Notes: generated from the letters alone by a model not told the origin. A stretch of 64,000 bases of DNA from Streptosporangium sp. NBC_01756 (GCF_035917975.1 NZ_CP109130.1:7812001-7876000), one strand, 5' to 3'. Shown: positions 7,681 to 17,369, counted from the stretch's first letter. Made by a program: numbers and translations.

Positions 7681-8418
7681 ATGATCAAGACATCAGGTCT
7701 GACCAAGACCTTCCCGGGCGGCGTCGAGGCCGTCCGGGGCGTGGACCTGGCCGTGGAGACCGGGGAGATCGTGGGCTTCCTCGGGCCCAACGGAGCGGGG
7801 AAGACGACCACGATGCGCATGCTGACCACGCTGCTCCGCCCCTCCGGGGGGAGCGCCACGGTGGCCGGGCACGACCTGCTCGCCGATCCCTGGGGCGTAC
7901 GGCGGCGCATCGGCTACGTCTCCCAGGGCGGGGGCATCAGCCCGGCGAACCCGGTGGGGGAGGAGCTCGAACTGCACGCCATGCTGTACGGCATGCGGCC
8001 CGGCGAGGCACGTGAGCGGGTCCGCGAGGTGCTCGCCCGCCTCGCCCTCACCGGTATGGAGACGCGGCCGGGCGGCGCGCTGTCGGGCGGTTGGCGCCGC
8101 CGGTTCGACCTCGCGTTCGGCCTGGTCCACGGTCCGTCGCTGCTCTTCCTGGACGAGCCCACCACCGGCCTCGACCCGCAGAGCCGCGCCGACCTCTGGG
8201 GTCACATCAGGCGCCTGCGCGAGGAGGAGGGGCTCACGGTCTTCCTCACCACGCACTACCTCGACGAGGCGGACGCGCTGGCCGACCGCCTGTTCATCAT
8301 CGACCACGGCGTGATCGTCGCCGAGGGCACCCCGGCCGAGCTCAAGGGCGGCACCGGCAGCCTCGACGACGTCTTCCTGTCCATCACCGGCCGTTCCCTG
8401 CGGGAGGAGAAAGTATGA
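7681..8418 (+). CDS. ABC transporter ATP-binding protein (DrrA-type efflux)
   Basis: A 245-residue nucleotide-binding subunit. Walker A is GPNGAGKTT, the signature is LSGGWRRR and Walker B is LLFLDEPTTGLDP. It belongs to the daunorubicin-resistance (DrrA) group, which drives efflux of drugs or lipids with a separate permease. The ATG has GGAGG eight bases upstream. Its stop overlaps the start of the permease gene (ATGA), so the two are translationally coupled. Control by the divergent TetR protein is likely. The substrate is unknown. Confidence 0.95.
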   Translation: MIKTSGLTKTFPGGVEAVRGVDLAVETGEIVGFLGPNGAGKTTTMRMLTTLLRPSGGSATVAGHDLLADPWGVRRRIGYVSQGGGISPANPVGEELELHAMLYGMRPGEARERVREVLARLALTGMETRPGGALSGGWRRRFDLAFGLVHGPSLLFLDEPTTGLDPQSRADLWGHIRRLREEEGLTVFLTTHYLDEADALADRLFIIDHGVIVAEGTPAELKGGTGSLDDVFLSITGRSLREEKV

Positions 8419-9140
8419 TCCGCGACACCTGGCTGATCTTCCGGCACAACCTCCGGATCACCCTGCGGCAGAAGGCCGGGATCGTCTTCGGCGTCCTGCA
8501 GCCCCTGCTCTACCTGGTGCTGTTCGGGCCGCTGTTCGCCACCATCGGGACCTGGGAGACGCTGATCCCCGGCTTGCTGGTCCAGGTGAGCCTGCTCAGC
8601 GCGGGCATGGCCGGGTTCGGTGTCGTCTTCGACGCCAGGTCGGGCGTGCTGGAGCGGCTGCGGGTCACCCCGGCGCACCGGATGTCCCTGCTGCTCGGCC
8701 GGGTCCTGGGCAGCTCGGTCACCCTGCTGATCCAGTCGATCATGTTGATCGTGGTGGGCTACGCCTTCGGGATGCGCGCGGCGATCCCCGGTGTGCTGGC
8801 CGGGCTCGTCCTCATGGCGCTGCTGGGGGTGAGCCTGGCCGCCCTGTCGAACGCGCTGGCGCTCACCATGAACCCCGACCTGTTCCCGCCGATCATGAGC
8901 ACCGGGATCGTCCCGTTGGTCCTGCTGTCGGGGGCGTTCTTGCCGATGTCGATGGCGCCCGGCTGGCTCGACGCGCTGTCCCGGGCGACCCCGTTCCGCT
9001 ACGTCCTCGAAGCCATCCGCGACCTGTTCAACGGGCGCTACACGACTCCGGCCGTGGCGGCCGGAGTCGCGGTCACCCTGGTCCTCTCCGTGGTCTGCGT
9101 GACGGCCGGCACCCGCGTCTTCAACCGCGAGAACGCCTGA
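8415..9140 (+). CDS. ABC-2 type transporter permease (DrrB-type)
   Basis: A 241-residue integral membrane protein with about six hydrophobic segments and the ABC2 permease layout. It includes the family's conserved segment following the third helix (FDARSGVLERLRVTP) and a late LSGAFLPMSMAPGWL. It starts by a 4-base ATGA overlap with the ATPase gene and should form the export channel with it. It ends with no further partner, so this is a two-gene exporter. Confidence 0.93.
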   Translation: MIRDTWLIFRHNLRITLRQKAGIVFGVLQPLLYLVLFGPLFATIGTWETLIPGLLVQVSLLSAGMAGFGVVFDARSGVLERLRVTPAHRMSLLLGRVLGSSVTLLIQSIMLIVVGYAFGMRAAIPGVLAGLVLMALLGVSLAALSNALALTMNPDLFPPIMSTGIVPLVLLSGAFLPMSMAPGWLDALSRATPFRYVLEAIRDLFNGRYTTPAVAAGVAVTLVLSVVCVTAGTRVFNRENA

Positions 9141-9578
9141 CCCACTCATTCCGGGGCGGTGCCCACCACATCGCCCCGCCCGGCGGGGAAGGCCCGATGC
9201 AACCCACCCTCGACGTGCCCGAGTTCACCCCGGCCTCCGCGGGGTGCCCGCACTGGCGGCGCGGCCGTCGCCATCCCTAACGGCGCCCCTATGACACGGT
9301 TTCTAGGTTGGACTGGAAACAGCCAGTGACGTGAAGAAAGGGAGGTCAGCAGGTTTCATTTCGCTTTGTTCAACCCGTCACACGGCTCGATCGCGGAAGG
9401 TAGCCGACCCGTTTAGCAGGTATTGATCTATCTATATTCGATCTTCGTCCATGATCACCAAAATTGATGATCTATCTATCTTTACGTCAGTTCCGTAAGT
9501 AGCGTCCTGCATGCCGAATCCTTGTTCGAGTGGCCCGTGCGATCGCGCGGGCCACTCGCATGCATGCAGGAGACCTGA
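9141..9578 (+). promoter_or_regulatory. 438-bp A/T-richer leader and promoter region of the giant toxin gene
   Basis: No gene is seen. From 9300 the sequence turns A/T-rich, unlike the flanking genes, which marks the left edge of the accessory island. An 11-base direct repeat, GATCTATCTAT, occurs at 9425-9435 and 9469-9479, 44 bp apart, and could bind a regulator. It is followed by the two-tier hairpin described separately. Confidence 0.5.
9505..9571 (+). promoter_or_regulatory. Two-tier RNA hairpin covering the toxin ribosome-binding site
   Basis: Outer arms TCCTGCATGC (9505-9514) and GCATGCAGGA (9562-9571) are perfectly complementary. Nested inside, CGAGTGGCCCGTGCG (9527-9541) pairs with 9544-9558 at 14 of 15 positions plus one G-T wobble. 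The Shine-Dalgarno AGGAG (9568-9572), six bases before the GTG at 9579, lies in the outer stem. In the folded mRNA it would be hidden, which would keep translation low. No U-run follows the inner stem, so a simple terminator is less likely. Confidence 0.6.
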
Positions 9579-12500
9579 GTGACCTTGACAACAGGAAGAG
9601 GAGGGCCTTCGCCTTCCCCTTCCATCAGCAGGCGGCGTAAACGCCGACTTGCGAACGTCACCGCCGCCACAATGGCCGCGACGATGGTCATCAGCCTGGC
9701 CGCCGCGCCATCATGGGCCGAGAAAGAGCCTGAGCCGACCCCAGCCTCTGCTCCTACGTCTCCGACACCTGCCACTGCTTCCGATCCGGTACAGAACGCC
9801 ACAGAAGAGGCGAAGAAGCAGAACAAGCCGATCGAGATCGCGAGCCTCCACACCGAGAACTCCACCACAGTCGCCAACCCCGACGGAAAGACGCTGGGCA
9901 CCTACGTCTACAGCCAGCCCGTCCGCGTCAAGCGGGACGGCACCTGGAAAGCGGTCGACACAACGCTGGTCGCGGAGAACGGCGTCGTCAAACCCCGAGC
10001 GACCAAGCTAGAGATCAGCCTGTCCGACGGCGGGGACACCACACTGCTGACAGCCAAGGGCGAGTCGCTGGGGGTGAACAAGGGCAAGGCCGGCAAGGTA
10101 GAGATCGCTGCCCCGAACGCGCTTCCCGCTCCGAAACTATCGGGCAACAAGGCGGTCTACGAGTCTGTCTATGGCCGCGGCGTCGACATGGTCGTCACCG
10201 TGACCCCCACCGGGTTCCACCGGGAGATCGTGATCCGGGAACGGCCCAGCAGACAGTTGACGCTGCCGATCTCCGCCGATCTGCCCTCCGGGATGAGCTA
10301 CGGCAAGACCTCCTCTGGGACGGCGGCCGTGCTGGCCAATGACAAGCCGGTCACCGAGTTGGCCACGGTGCGGATGCTGGACGCGACGGCGGCCGAGGCC
10401 CCGGGATCCGGCCGTATCGGCACGGCGAAGACTGCTGTGGAGCAGAAGAAGGACGGACCGGCGCTGGTGCTGTCGCCGGACGCGGGCTTCCTCGCCGACC
10501 CACAGGTCACCTACCCGGTCACCTTGGCCGCAGATGGTACGGACTGGTACGGCGGCGGTTACCCCGACGACACGTTCATCAACAACAAGACCTGGGGTAC
10601 GGGCGGCCCTAACCAGAGCATGTATAAGCTGCTGGTGGGCAACGGCGGCAACGCCATCTCCAACGGCGACACCAACGATCCGAGCACGATCTGGCGCAGC
10701 TACCTGCGCTTCGATCTGACCGGCGCCCCGTTCATGGGCAAGCCGATCCTCAACGCTGACCTGCGGCCGTGGAACTACCGCTCCCATGCGTGCGGCGATG
10801 CGAAGGGCGACATCGTCGTGCGCCGCATCACCAGCAACTGGTCGGTCAACTCGCTGAGCTGGAGCAACCAGCCTACGGTGACCACCAGCGGCCAGGGAGT
10901 TAAGGGCAGCGCCGTCGGCGACCACTGCTCAGGCGATCTGACTTCCCGCGATGTGTACTACACCATCGAGGACATCGTCCGGGACTGGTCCAACGGCCAG
11001 CCCAACTACGGTCTCCGGGTCGGCGCCCTACAGGAGGGCGGCGTCATCAACTGGCGCGAGTTCCGCTCAGCCAATTACACCGACTTCGACGGCCACCCCC
11101 CGCACCTTTTCGTTAAGTACGAGGAGCCGCCGGTACCACTCGACCCCGAAACGGTCGTCATCTCCTCGCGTGAGCCGCTCACCTCGTTCCCTGAATACGA
11201 GGAAGCCCTCACTAGATCGGTTCATGTGCCGGAAACGGTCGAATCAATTCAATCGCTGGCGATGAGCGAGGAGGACGTGGCCGCCAACGCACAGTATCGG
11301 GACGGTACGGGGTCCTTCATTGGAACCGACAAGATCTCTCCCAGCCTGCCGTATCCCGGCGATGGCGATGACACCGACAATCCAGACGGCGAGGACACGG
11401 CAGCGCCACGGGTGGGGGCGACAGAGCCAGCCAACGAGGCCACCGACGTTCCTTTGGACTCCCAGATCCGGGTGACGTTCACTGAGGCGGTCGACGGACC
11501 AATCATTTCGGTGAAGAACGCGCAAGGTGTCGATGTCCAGGGCACCGTCGCGCTCGACAGCACCGGAGAGATCGCCACCTTCACTCCCACGCAGCCGCTC
11601 CGCCCCGGCACGAGGTACACCGTTGAGGTGTCAGAAGCGACCGACTCGTGGGAAAACGTAATGCTATTTCCCTACACGTGGTCCTTCCGAACAGCCGATC
11701 AGGCGGCCGCCCGTTGGACGTTTGATGAGGGGAACGGCCGTACAGCTGCCGACTCGTCGGGACAGGGGCATGGCGCGACGCTGAACGATACGGCGTCGTG
11801 GATCCCCGGAAAGAACGGAAACGCGGTTTCGAACACGCCGACGCAGGCGCAAGTCACTGCCTCTCGCGAGGCGGCCCGTCAAGGTAAAGCGGTTGAGGTC
11901 GCTGACCAGACCACCGCGACCAGCATCACGTACGCTCAGCCCGACGAAAAGACGTTCACCACCGAAATTTCTGCAGGTCCGGTACGGACGCAGCAGGAGG
12001 ACGTATGGGTGCCGATCGACACGACTCTGGTCGAGCAAAACGGGGTGCTGAAGCCGAAGGCGATCGACTCGGGTGTCGACGTAGAAGTCTCTACTGGTGG
12101 CGGTGGCGCTTTTGTGAAGATGACCGCCGACGGGCGGCGGTACGCGCTGAGCTGGCCAGCTGCGTTGACGAGGCCGACGGTCAAAGGCAATGCGGTCACT
12201 TACACCGACGCGGCGGGGCCGGGCGCGGACCTGGTCGTCACCGTGTTGCCGACCGGGTTCCGGCACGACGTGGTGCTACGTGAGCGACCTGCCGATCCGC
12301 TGGAGCTCCGCATCGGTGTGGAGACCGGCGGCCTTACCCTCACTGAGGGTAAGGGCGGACGCCTGCTACTCACCAGCGGCAAGGACAAGAAGCTAGTGGC
12401 CTCGGCGCCGCAGCCGGTGATGTGGGACACCTCCGCCGGAGCTCACTTGGCCACGAGCCGCCTGCCACAGGCCCGGCACGCGAAGATCGCCACGGATGTG

Positions 12501-15500
12501 GTAACCACCGGCGGCCGCACCGAACTGGTGCTCAAACCCGACCACGTGTTCTTATCCGACCCGGCCACCCAGTATCCGGTGCGGGTGGATCCGACGACCA
12601 CACTGCCGTTCAACCACGATGTGGATGTCTCGTCCACCAACACCGCCGACTTTCCGGCCGACCCGACCACTCCCATCATCATGGCCGGCACCCGGATCGG
12701 CAGCCTGAAGTACCGGGTACACCTGCGCTTCGACACCACCAGCCTGACCGGCGCCACGGTGACCGACGCCAAGCTCTCGGTGCTGAACATCGGCGCTCAG
12801 GCCTGCGGTAGCGCGGTCGGCGCGGGCATCCAGGTACGCCGCCTGACCAGCGCGTGGGATGAGAACAACCTGTACTGGGCCAACAAGCCGACCTCCACCA
12901 CCGAGGACGCCCAGATCAACAAGGCGGGTTACGACTCCGCCTGCGCCGATCCCACTCCGCTGGAGTGGCCGGCCACCGGCATCGCCCAGGACTGGGCCAC
13001 CGGCGCGGCCAACCACGGCCTGGTGCTGCAGTCGCCGACCGAGACCAACGTTGAGAACTTCCGGGTGTTTCCCGCTTCGGAGGAGGTCAGCGAGTTCAAC
13101 AGCCCGCCGACGCTGACCGTCACCACCACCGGCCCGGCCTCGGCCCCGGCGATCAGCGCCTTGACCGTCACCCCGGCCCAGGACGTGTCCGGCACCACCA
13201 CGGTCACCTCGCTCGCCCCGCAACTGGCCGCCACCGTCGCTGACCCCATCGGCGGCACCCTAACCGGTCAGTTCGAGATCGAGCATGACCCGGCCGCCAC
13301 CGGGCAGGGCACCGGCCAGATCTGGGCCAGCACCTCTGCCGCCGTTGCCTCCGGCGCCCAGGCCACAGTGGCTGTCCCGGCCGGGAAACTGACTGATGGG
13401 TGGAAGGTGCGCTGGCGGGCCCGCGCGGCCAACATCGCCGCGTCGACCACCTCGGCGTGGTCGGCTTGGCAGATGGCCACCATCGACGTACCCGGCCCGA
13501 TCTCTGAGCCGGCCGTGGGCGCACTGCAGGTCACCCCCTCGACCGTGGTGAACGGCACCACCGTCACCTCCACCCTCACCCCCACCCTGCTGGCCCAGGT
13601 GAGCGACCCGGCCGGCGGCACCCTGCGGGCCGAGTACGAACTCGAGCACGACCCCGCCGCGCCCCAAGGCCAGGGCGCCGGCCAGATCTGGACCGGTGGT
13701 GTGGACAACGTCGCCTCCGGCACCCAGGCCGGCATCGCCGTCCCAACTGGGAAGCTGACCGACGGCTGGAAGGTGCGCTGGCGCGCCCGCGCCGTCGCCG
13801 GACAGCTGTCTTCGGCCTGGTCGGACTGGCAGCAGGTCACTATCGACGCCGCCCAGCCGGGTGAGGAGCCGCTCGCACAGACCGCCGGGCCGGTGATCCG
13901 CACCGACCAGAGCTTCACCGCCACCGCCTGGCTGCGCTGGAACGACAAGGACGGCGACTACACCGTCGTCGAGCAGAAGGGCACCCACCAGGCGCCGTTC
14001 CGCCTCGGCAACACTCCGGACCGCGGGCTGGTGTTCACCTTCACCAGCGCCGATATCGCCGATGCCACCATCGAAGGTGTGCGGTCGGGCGTGGAACCTC
14101 CAGTGAACGAGTGGTTCCATCTGGCAGGCGTGTACGAGGCGTCCTCGCGGACGGCGACGCTCTACCTCAACGGTAATCCGATCGGCAACGCCGCGCTGAC
14201 CTTCCCCACGTGGAACGCCACGCGCGCGATGACCCTCGGATCACAGCTGAGCGGCGCCATCGATGACGTCGTGGTCTACCAACGGCCTCTGACCACGGAC
14301 GAGGTTGCGGCAGTGGTCGCAGCGGCCTCGGCCTCGCACACGCCGTCGGCTCTCCCTACCAGCGTTGAGCCGAAGAGAGCAGACCTGAGCCGGGCCGCGA
14401 GTCAATCTGGCGCCTTCGCGTATGAACACCCCAAACTGGAGGACTGCACGGTCAGCCCCAGTGAAACTGGCTATGCCGAATATGATGCCCGCATCCAGGA
14501 GAAGCCCTACTCCTCTTGCTGGTCTGCCTACCTCTACATTCAGCATTACGTAGAAGAAGAAGACGACGACGGCATCAAGAGGAAGAAGCGGGCGTTTAAG
14601 ACGGGTCCGACTTGGTTTGCTCTGGCACAGAGCGTGGCAGATGCCGCGATCGCAGTCCAGAACGATGACACTCTCCGATTCCGCGCCACCTGGGTGGCTC
14701 ACAGCTATCTGGGCAACGAAACTGGGACCGGAGTCGTGGGTGGCGGAACAACCGGCATCAAACCGCACGATATCAAGGTGTTCACTCGGCTCGACGAATT
14801 CGCCATCGTCGACAAAGACGGGCGTGTCAAGGTTCCCGGAAATAAGCTGAGGGGCCTTTTCATGGATATGCTTGTCGATGCCGACGTGAAGGACGAAGGC
14901 GACTGCGACACCGGTGATCCAGGGGGGATCCGAGATATTTCGGCGTGGGTTACTAATTCGGACGAGAATTTTCTGATCCAAGCAGAAGGCTCCCCCGCGC
15001 ACAATACAATATGCTCGTTCACTCCCCAGATCAGTCTGTCCGCCAATGGTCCTGGCAACTTTATGCACATCCCGCTTTACAGCCAGAAAGTATTTGATGA
15101 GCAGGGCAAGCTCATCGGCGTACTCCGTAAAGGCAGTGAGCAGGGCGAGAATAAACGCTGGGTGCCGAACTTCCGGTGCGATTGGAGGGTCTTTGGCGAC
15201 AACAATCCGGACATCGCGGATCGTAAGTATGCCTGTGTCAACACGCGAGCCAAGCAAGTATTCGTCATGTCCAAGAGCAGGGATACAGATTGGCCGGAGG
15301 TCACCAGGCACATCGAAGCCGCACTGAACACCGACAACAAGGGAACCTTCCCTCCACTCAGGCCGGGCCATGATTGGACGAAGCCGTCATACCCGCCCAC
15401 GCGCAACATCCTGGGCAACGAGCAAAACAAAGCAATACCCGGAAATTGGGGCGCCCCTGGGGCAAACAATCCGGCAGGTGCGCCGCTGACGCGAGGCCCG

Positions 15501-15878
15501 GTGAGTGTAACTAGCATCGAGAACCGGTTGCATTTCCAGCAGATCGATCTGCATATGGATGAAGGAACCGACGAGGAGAACCACTGGCTACTCGAGAATG
15601 TCTATAAACCTTATTACATCAACACATGCAAGTACTACGAGCGCAAGAAGTATCCAAAATCGGAAAATCCCCTAGTCTTGCCTTACAACAGAGATATGAG
15701 CTGCGACGAATACCCATTCGCTAACTCAATGGAAGGCGCCAAAAGGGCTAAGGGAAACTACTCTCTGCGCGTAGTAAATACTAAGCAAAACTCTCTGCAT
15801 GGATCTGCAGTCTCCAAGTTCTTTACGGACTTCCGTGTGGGCGAAGGCAACAAATTCTGGGTGCTCATCGAGGACTAA
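9579..15878 (+). CDS. Giant secreted polymorphic toxin: DNRLRE, FN3-like, LamG, C-terminal NucA/NucB nuclease
   Basis: A 2099-residue secreted protein. A long basic signal peptide (to about 47) precedes a Pro/Thr/Ser linker. Then come a beta module (about 80-320), a DNRLRE domain (about 320-515), an Ig-like domain (about 608-705) and the head of a LamG domain (WTFDEGNGRTAADSSGQGHG, about 709-748). From about 755 the first modules repeat: beta module, second DNRLRE (about 1005-1185) and two FN3-like repeats (1185-1427). The rest of the LamG domain follows (about 1430-1590), then an unassigned region. The C-terminus (from about 2039, CDEYPFANSMEGAK through GNKFWVLIED) matches the NucA/NucB deoxyribonuclease pattern. 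I infer a wall- or surface-displayed DNase toxin. The probable immunity gene lies downstream. Confidence 0.82.
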   Translation: MTLTTGRGGPSPSPSISRRRKRRLANVTAATMAATMVISLAAAPSWAEKEPEPTPASAPTSPTPATASDPVQNATEEAKKQNKPIEIASLHTENSTTVANPDGKTLGTYVYSQPVRVKRDGTWKAVDTTLVAENGVVKPRATKLEISLSDGGDTTLLTAKGESLGVNKGKAGKVEIAAPNALPAPKLSGNKAVYESVYGRGVDMVVTVTPTGFHREIVIRERPSRQLTLPISADLPSGMSYGKTSSGTAAVLANDKPVTELATVRMLDATAAEAPGSGRIGTAKTAVEQKKDGPALVLSPDAGFLADPQVTYPVTLAADGTDWYGGGYPDDTFINNKTWGTGGPNQSMYKLLVGNGGNAISNGDTNDPSTIWRSYLRFDLTGAPFMGKPILNADLRPWNYRSHACGDAKGDIVVRRITSNWSVNSLSWSNQPTVTTSGQGVKGSAVGDHCSGDLTSRDVYYTIEDIVRDWSNGQPNYGLRVGALQEGGVINWREFRSANYTDFDGHPPHLFVKYEEPPVPLDPETVVISSREPLTSFPEYEEALTRSVHVPETVESIQSLAMSEEDVAANAQYRDGTGSFIGTDKISPSLPYPGDGDDTDNPDGEDTAAPRVGATEPANEATDVPLDSQIRVTFTEAVDGPIISVKNAQGVDVQGTVALDSTGEIATFTPTQPLRPGTRYTVEVSEATDSWENVMLFPYTWSFRTADQAAARWTFDEGNGRTAADSSGQGHGATLNDTASWIPGKNGNAVSNTPTQAQVTASREAARQGKAVEVADQTTATSITYAQPDEKTFTTEISAGPVRTQQEDVWVPIDTTLVEQNGVLKPKAIDSGVDVEVSTGGGGAFVKMTADGRRYALSWPAALTRPTVKGNAVTYTDAAGPGADLVVTVLPTGFRHDVVLRERPADPLELRIGVETGGLTLTEGKGGRLLLTSGKDKKLVASAPQPVMWDTSAGAHLATSRLPQARHAKIATDVVTTGGRTELVLKPDHVFLSDPATQYPVRVDPTTTLPFNHDVDVSSTNTADFPADPTTPIIMAGTRIGSLKYRVHLRFDTTSLTGATVTDAKLSVLNIGAQACGSAVGAGIQVRRLTSAWDENNLYWANKPTSTTEDAQINKAGYDSACADPTPLEWPATGIAQDWATGAANHGLVLQSPTETNVENFRVFPASEEVSEFNSPPTLTVTTTGPASAPAISALTVTPAQDVSGTTTVTSLAPQLAATVADPIGGTLTGQFEIEHDPAATGQGTGQIWASTSAAVASGAQATVAVPAGKLTDGWKVRWRARAANIAASTTSAWSAWQMATIDVPGPISEPAVGALQVTPSTVVNGTTVTSTLTPTLLAQVSDPAGGTLRAEYELEHDPAAPQGQGAGQIWTGGVDNVASGTQAGIAVPTGKLTDGWKVRWRARAVAGQLSSAWSDWQQVTIDAAQPGEEPLAQTAGPVIRTDQSFTATAWLRWNDKDGDYTVVEQKGTHQAPFRLGNTPDRGLVFTFTSADIADATIEGVRSGVEPPVNEWFHLAGVYEASSRTATLYLNGNPIGNAALTFPTWNATRAMTLGSQLSGAIDDVVVYQRPLTTDEVAAVVAAASASHTPSALPTSVEPKRADLSRAASQSGAFAYEHPKLEDCTVSPSETGYAEYDARIQEKPYSSCWSAYLYIQHYVEEEDDDGIKRKKRAFKTGPTWFALAQSVADAAIAVQNDDTLRFRATWVAHSYLGNETGTGVVGGGTTGIKPHDIKVFTRLDEFAIVDKDGRVKVPGNKLRGLFMDMLVDADVKDEGDCDTGDPGGIRDISAWVTNSDENFLIQAEGSPAHNTICSFTPQISLSANGPGNFMHIPLYSQKVFDEQGKLIGVLRKGSEQGENKRWVPNFRCDWRVFGDNNPDIADRKYACVNTRAKQVFVMSKSRDTDWPEVTRHIEAALNTDNKGTFPPLRPGHDWTKPSYPPTRNILGNEQNKAIPGNWGAPGANNPAGAPLTRGPVSVTSIENRLHFQQIDLHMDEGTDEENHWLLENVYKPYYINTCKYYERKKYPKSENPLVLPYNRDMSCDEYPFANSMEGAKRAKGNYSLRVVNTKQNSLHGSAVSKFFTDFRVGEGNKFWVLIED

Positions 15879-15883
15879 GCTAG

Positions 15884-16039
15884 GGAGCGTTTCAAAAGTG
15901 CTACCCGTCGTGAGCGCGGATCCAGACGAATGCATTGCAAGGCGGAGGAGAAGCTCGTAGCAGAGCTACGGGCAATGACAATGCAGCGAAGCTCCATCTG
16001 AATTCGCGCGCAGCAGAGCATGGACTTTTGAAACTCTCC
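15884..16039. mobile_element. MITE-like element with 16-bp inverted ends
   Basis: The left end GGAGCGTTTCAAAAGT (15884-15899) and the right end at 16024-16039 are inverted copies differing at one base. The 156-bp element has no gene but holds an internal hairpin (CGTAGC-AGA-GCTACG). The ends resemble those of IS5-like elements, so a non-autonomous derivative is likely. It starts 6 bp after the toxin stop and pushes the immunity gene away from it. The target duplication is at most CTA/TAA and unclear. Confidence 0.65.
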
Positions 16040-16121
16040 TAAGTGCTAACCGTTGCGATTGGCGGGTGGGGATCGTATAATCCGATTCCCGCCCCGCTCG
16101 CCTCTCGAAAAATGAGCTGAA

Positions 16122-16685
16122 ATGAATGAGGCTATCTACGTGAAAAGTTTCCCTATCGAAGGACAGAAAGATCTTCTAGTTGAGAATGGGATCTATGATT
16201 CGTTCTTTGCGACATGGGTTAGCATCGAAGACATCAATGCTGTGGCTATGCGCCTCGAAGTCGCACCAGAAGCAAAAACGATATGCAGTTTCCAGGCTGC
16301 CATGCGCTCATGTGAACCTAGCCCCGGGATGCAATGGTTCTGGATAACCCGACATGCGCCTGGCTGGTCCCATATTCTTACCCTAAGCGGAGCGAGCCCG
16401 TGCCCAGATACCCTTAGTCTCAATCGCCAGCGTGTTTTCGAGCTTGCATATATCGGGGGAATCGAGGAAATCTATCCTCTAGCCTACACCTACGACGGCA
16501 AATCCGATGCTGACTTCTTTGACGTTCTCGAGTATGCTCCCTATTGGGAGGATTTCGATTCTCCTCGCCGTATCCCGGTAGAAGAAGAGCTCGAGCAGCA
16601 ACTGATTATTATGGGTAGAATCACTGGGCGATTTTATGACCGAGAATGGTTCTCCTCGCAGGGGCTGCTATGCAAGATTCCCTAA
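16122..16685 (+). CDS. Probable immunity protein for the NucA/NucB toxin
   Basis: A 187-residue soluble protein with no signal peptide, so it acts in the cytosol. It aligns with the protein at 19033-19638: both have a WxWI-x-xAPGW segment (here WFWITRHAPGW), a later aspartate-rich EYAPYWEDFD region, and the ending GRITGRFYDREWF. The pattern recalls DUF6461-type proteins, which sit next to toxins in actinobacteria. Its place directly after the toxin gene is the main evidence. Codon use is less GC-rich than in neighbouring chromosomal genes, which suggests transfer. The ribosome-binding site is weak. It was found by context and pairwise comparison by eye, so the family is not certain. Confidence 0.65.
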   Translation: MNEAIYVKSFPIEGQKDLLVENGIYDSFFATWVSIEDINAVAMRLEVAPEAKTICSFQAAMRSCEPSPGMQWFWITRHAPGWSHILTLSGASPCPDTLSLNRQRVFELAYIGGIEEIYPLAYTYDGKSDADFFDVLEYAPYWEDFDSPRRIPVEEELEQQLIIMGRITGRFYDREWFSSQGLLCKIP

Positions 16686-16771
16686 CGCCCCGAGGTGTTA
16701 CCGCACTTTCGCGGGCATGTTTTAAAAATTATTTAATATGAGAAAAGCGGCTTCTGCGCTTGCAGCGCCGA

Positions 16772-16921
16772 GCCTCACGTCAACGAGTTCGGGCGAGGCA
16801 CGCTGCTGAGTTGGCCACCGCCCACACGAGGGCCGACGGCGTGTGCGAGGCGCTGACCCACGAGCGGACCCAGTAGGCCGAGGCTGAAGTTGAGGAACAG
16901 CGGAACAGCCGTTGGCGGTGA
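16772..16921 (+). pseudogene. Relic of a KfrA-like coiled-coil protein
   Basis: The plus frame reads RARHAAELATAHTRADG, ALTHERTQ, then a stop at 16874-16876, then AEAEVEEQRNSRWR and a second stop at 16919-16921. The Ala/Glu/Arg heptad pattern is that of plasmid KfrA-type DNA-binding coiled-coil proteins, common on actinobacterial mobile elements. The in-frame TAG and missing ends mark it as dead. Confidence 0.4.
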
Positions 16922-16929
16922 GAAAGATC
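16892..16929 (+). repeat. Dispersed 38-bp repeat, copy 2
   Basis: It matches the copy at 58500-58537 at 32 of 38 positions by eye. The shared parts are GAGGAAC, CAGCCGTTGGCG and TGAGAA-GATC. Here it overlaps the coiled-coil relic. Confidence 0.55.
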
Positions 16930-17187
16930 TTGTTTCTCGTTGTGGCGGTGAGTTGGTCGAATGCGAAAGGGGCAGGTGGTCAGGGGTCGCTGATGTGAGG
17001 GCGGGGTCCCAGAAGACACTGCTCCGGCGCCCTGCACGATCTTCCGCGGCCTGCGACGCGACGGCTTACTGGCCACGACTGTTCCGCTGTTCCTCGACCC
17101 CGGAGCACGCAAGAGCACGCCGTACCGGGAAGTCTCGGCCAGTGCCCGTGGACCGATCTGCACTCTGGTGCCTAATGCGAGGGTGAC

Positions 17188-17369
17188 GCCGTGGTCGTCT
17201 CCTCGTCGGGTGCCTGCATGAGCACTTCTGGGAGCTGGTTGCTTGCCAGTATCACGTCGAGTCCATCGCTCTGGACTATGTCGGTTGTTGGCCGTGCGTA
17301 GAGGTGGACGGCCACTTCTGCGAACTGCAGGTGATCAAGGACATGATAGAAGGAACCGAAGAGTCCTGA
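17188..17369 (+). pseudogene. Fragment of a small Cys-rich accessory protein
   Basis: The frame runs from just after a TGA to a TGA at 17367-17369 with no start codon. It contains YHVESIALDYVGCWPCVEVD and ends VIKDMIEGTEES. The composition is protein-like, with ordered hydrophobic and acidic positions, and it resembles small proteins of actinobacterial phages and integrative elements. It is likely the 3' end of a lost gene. Confidence 0.3.

Noticed and set aside
9527-9558. Rho-independent terminator before the toxin
   Set aside because: The stem is strong but lacks a U-run, and the outer stem covers the ribosome-binding site, which fits translational control better.
15900-16023. Small RNA gene inside the MITE
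   Set aside because: There is an internal 6-bp hairpin but no promoter or terminator that I can defend.
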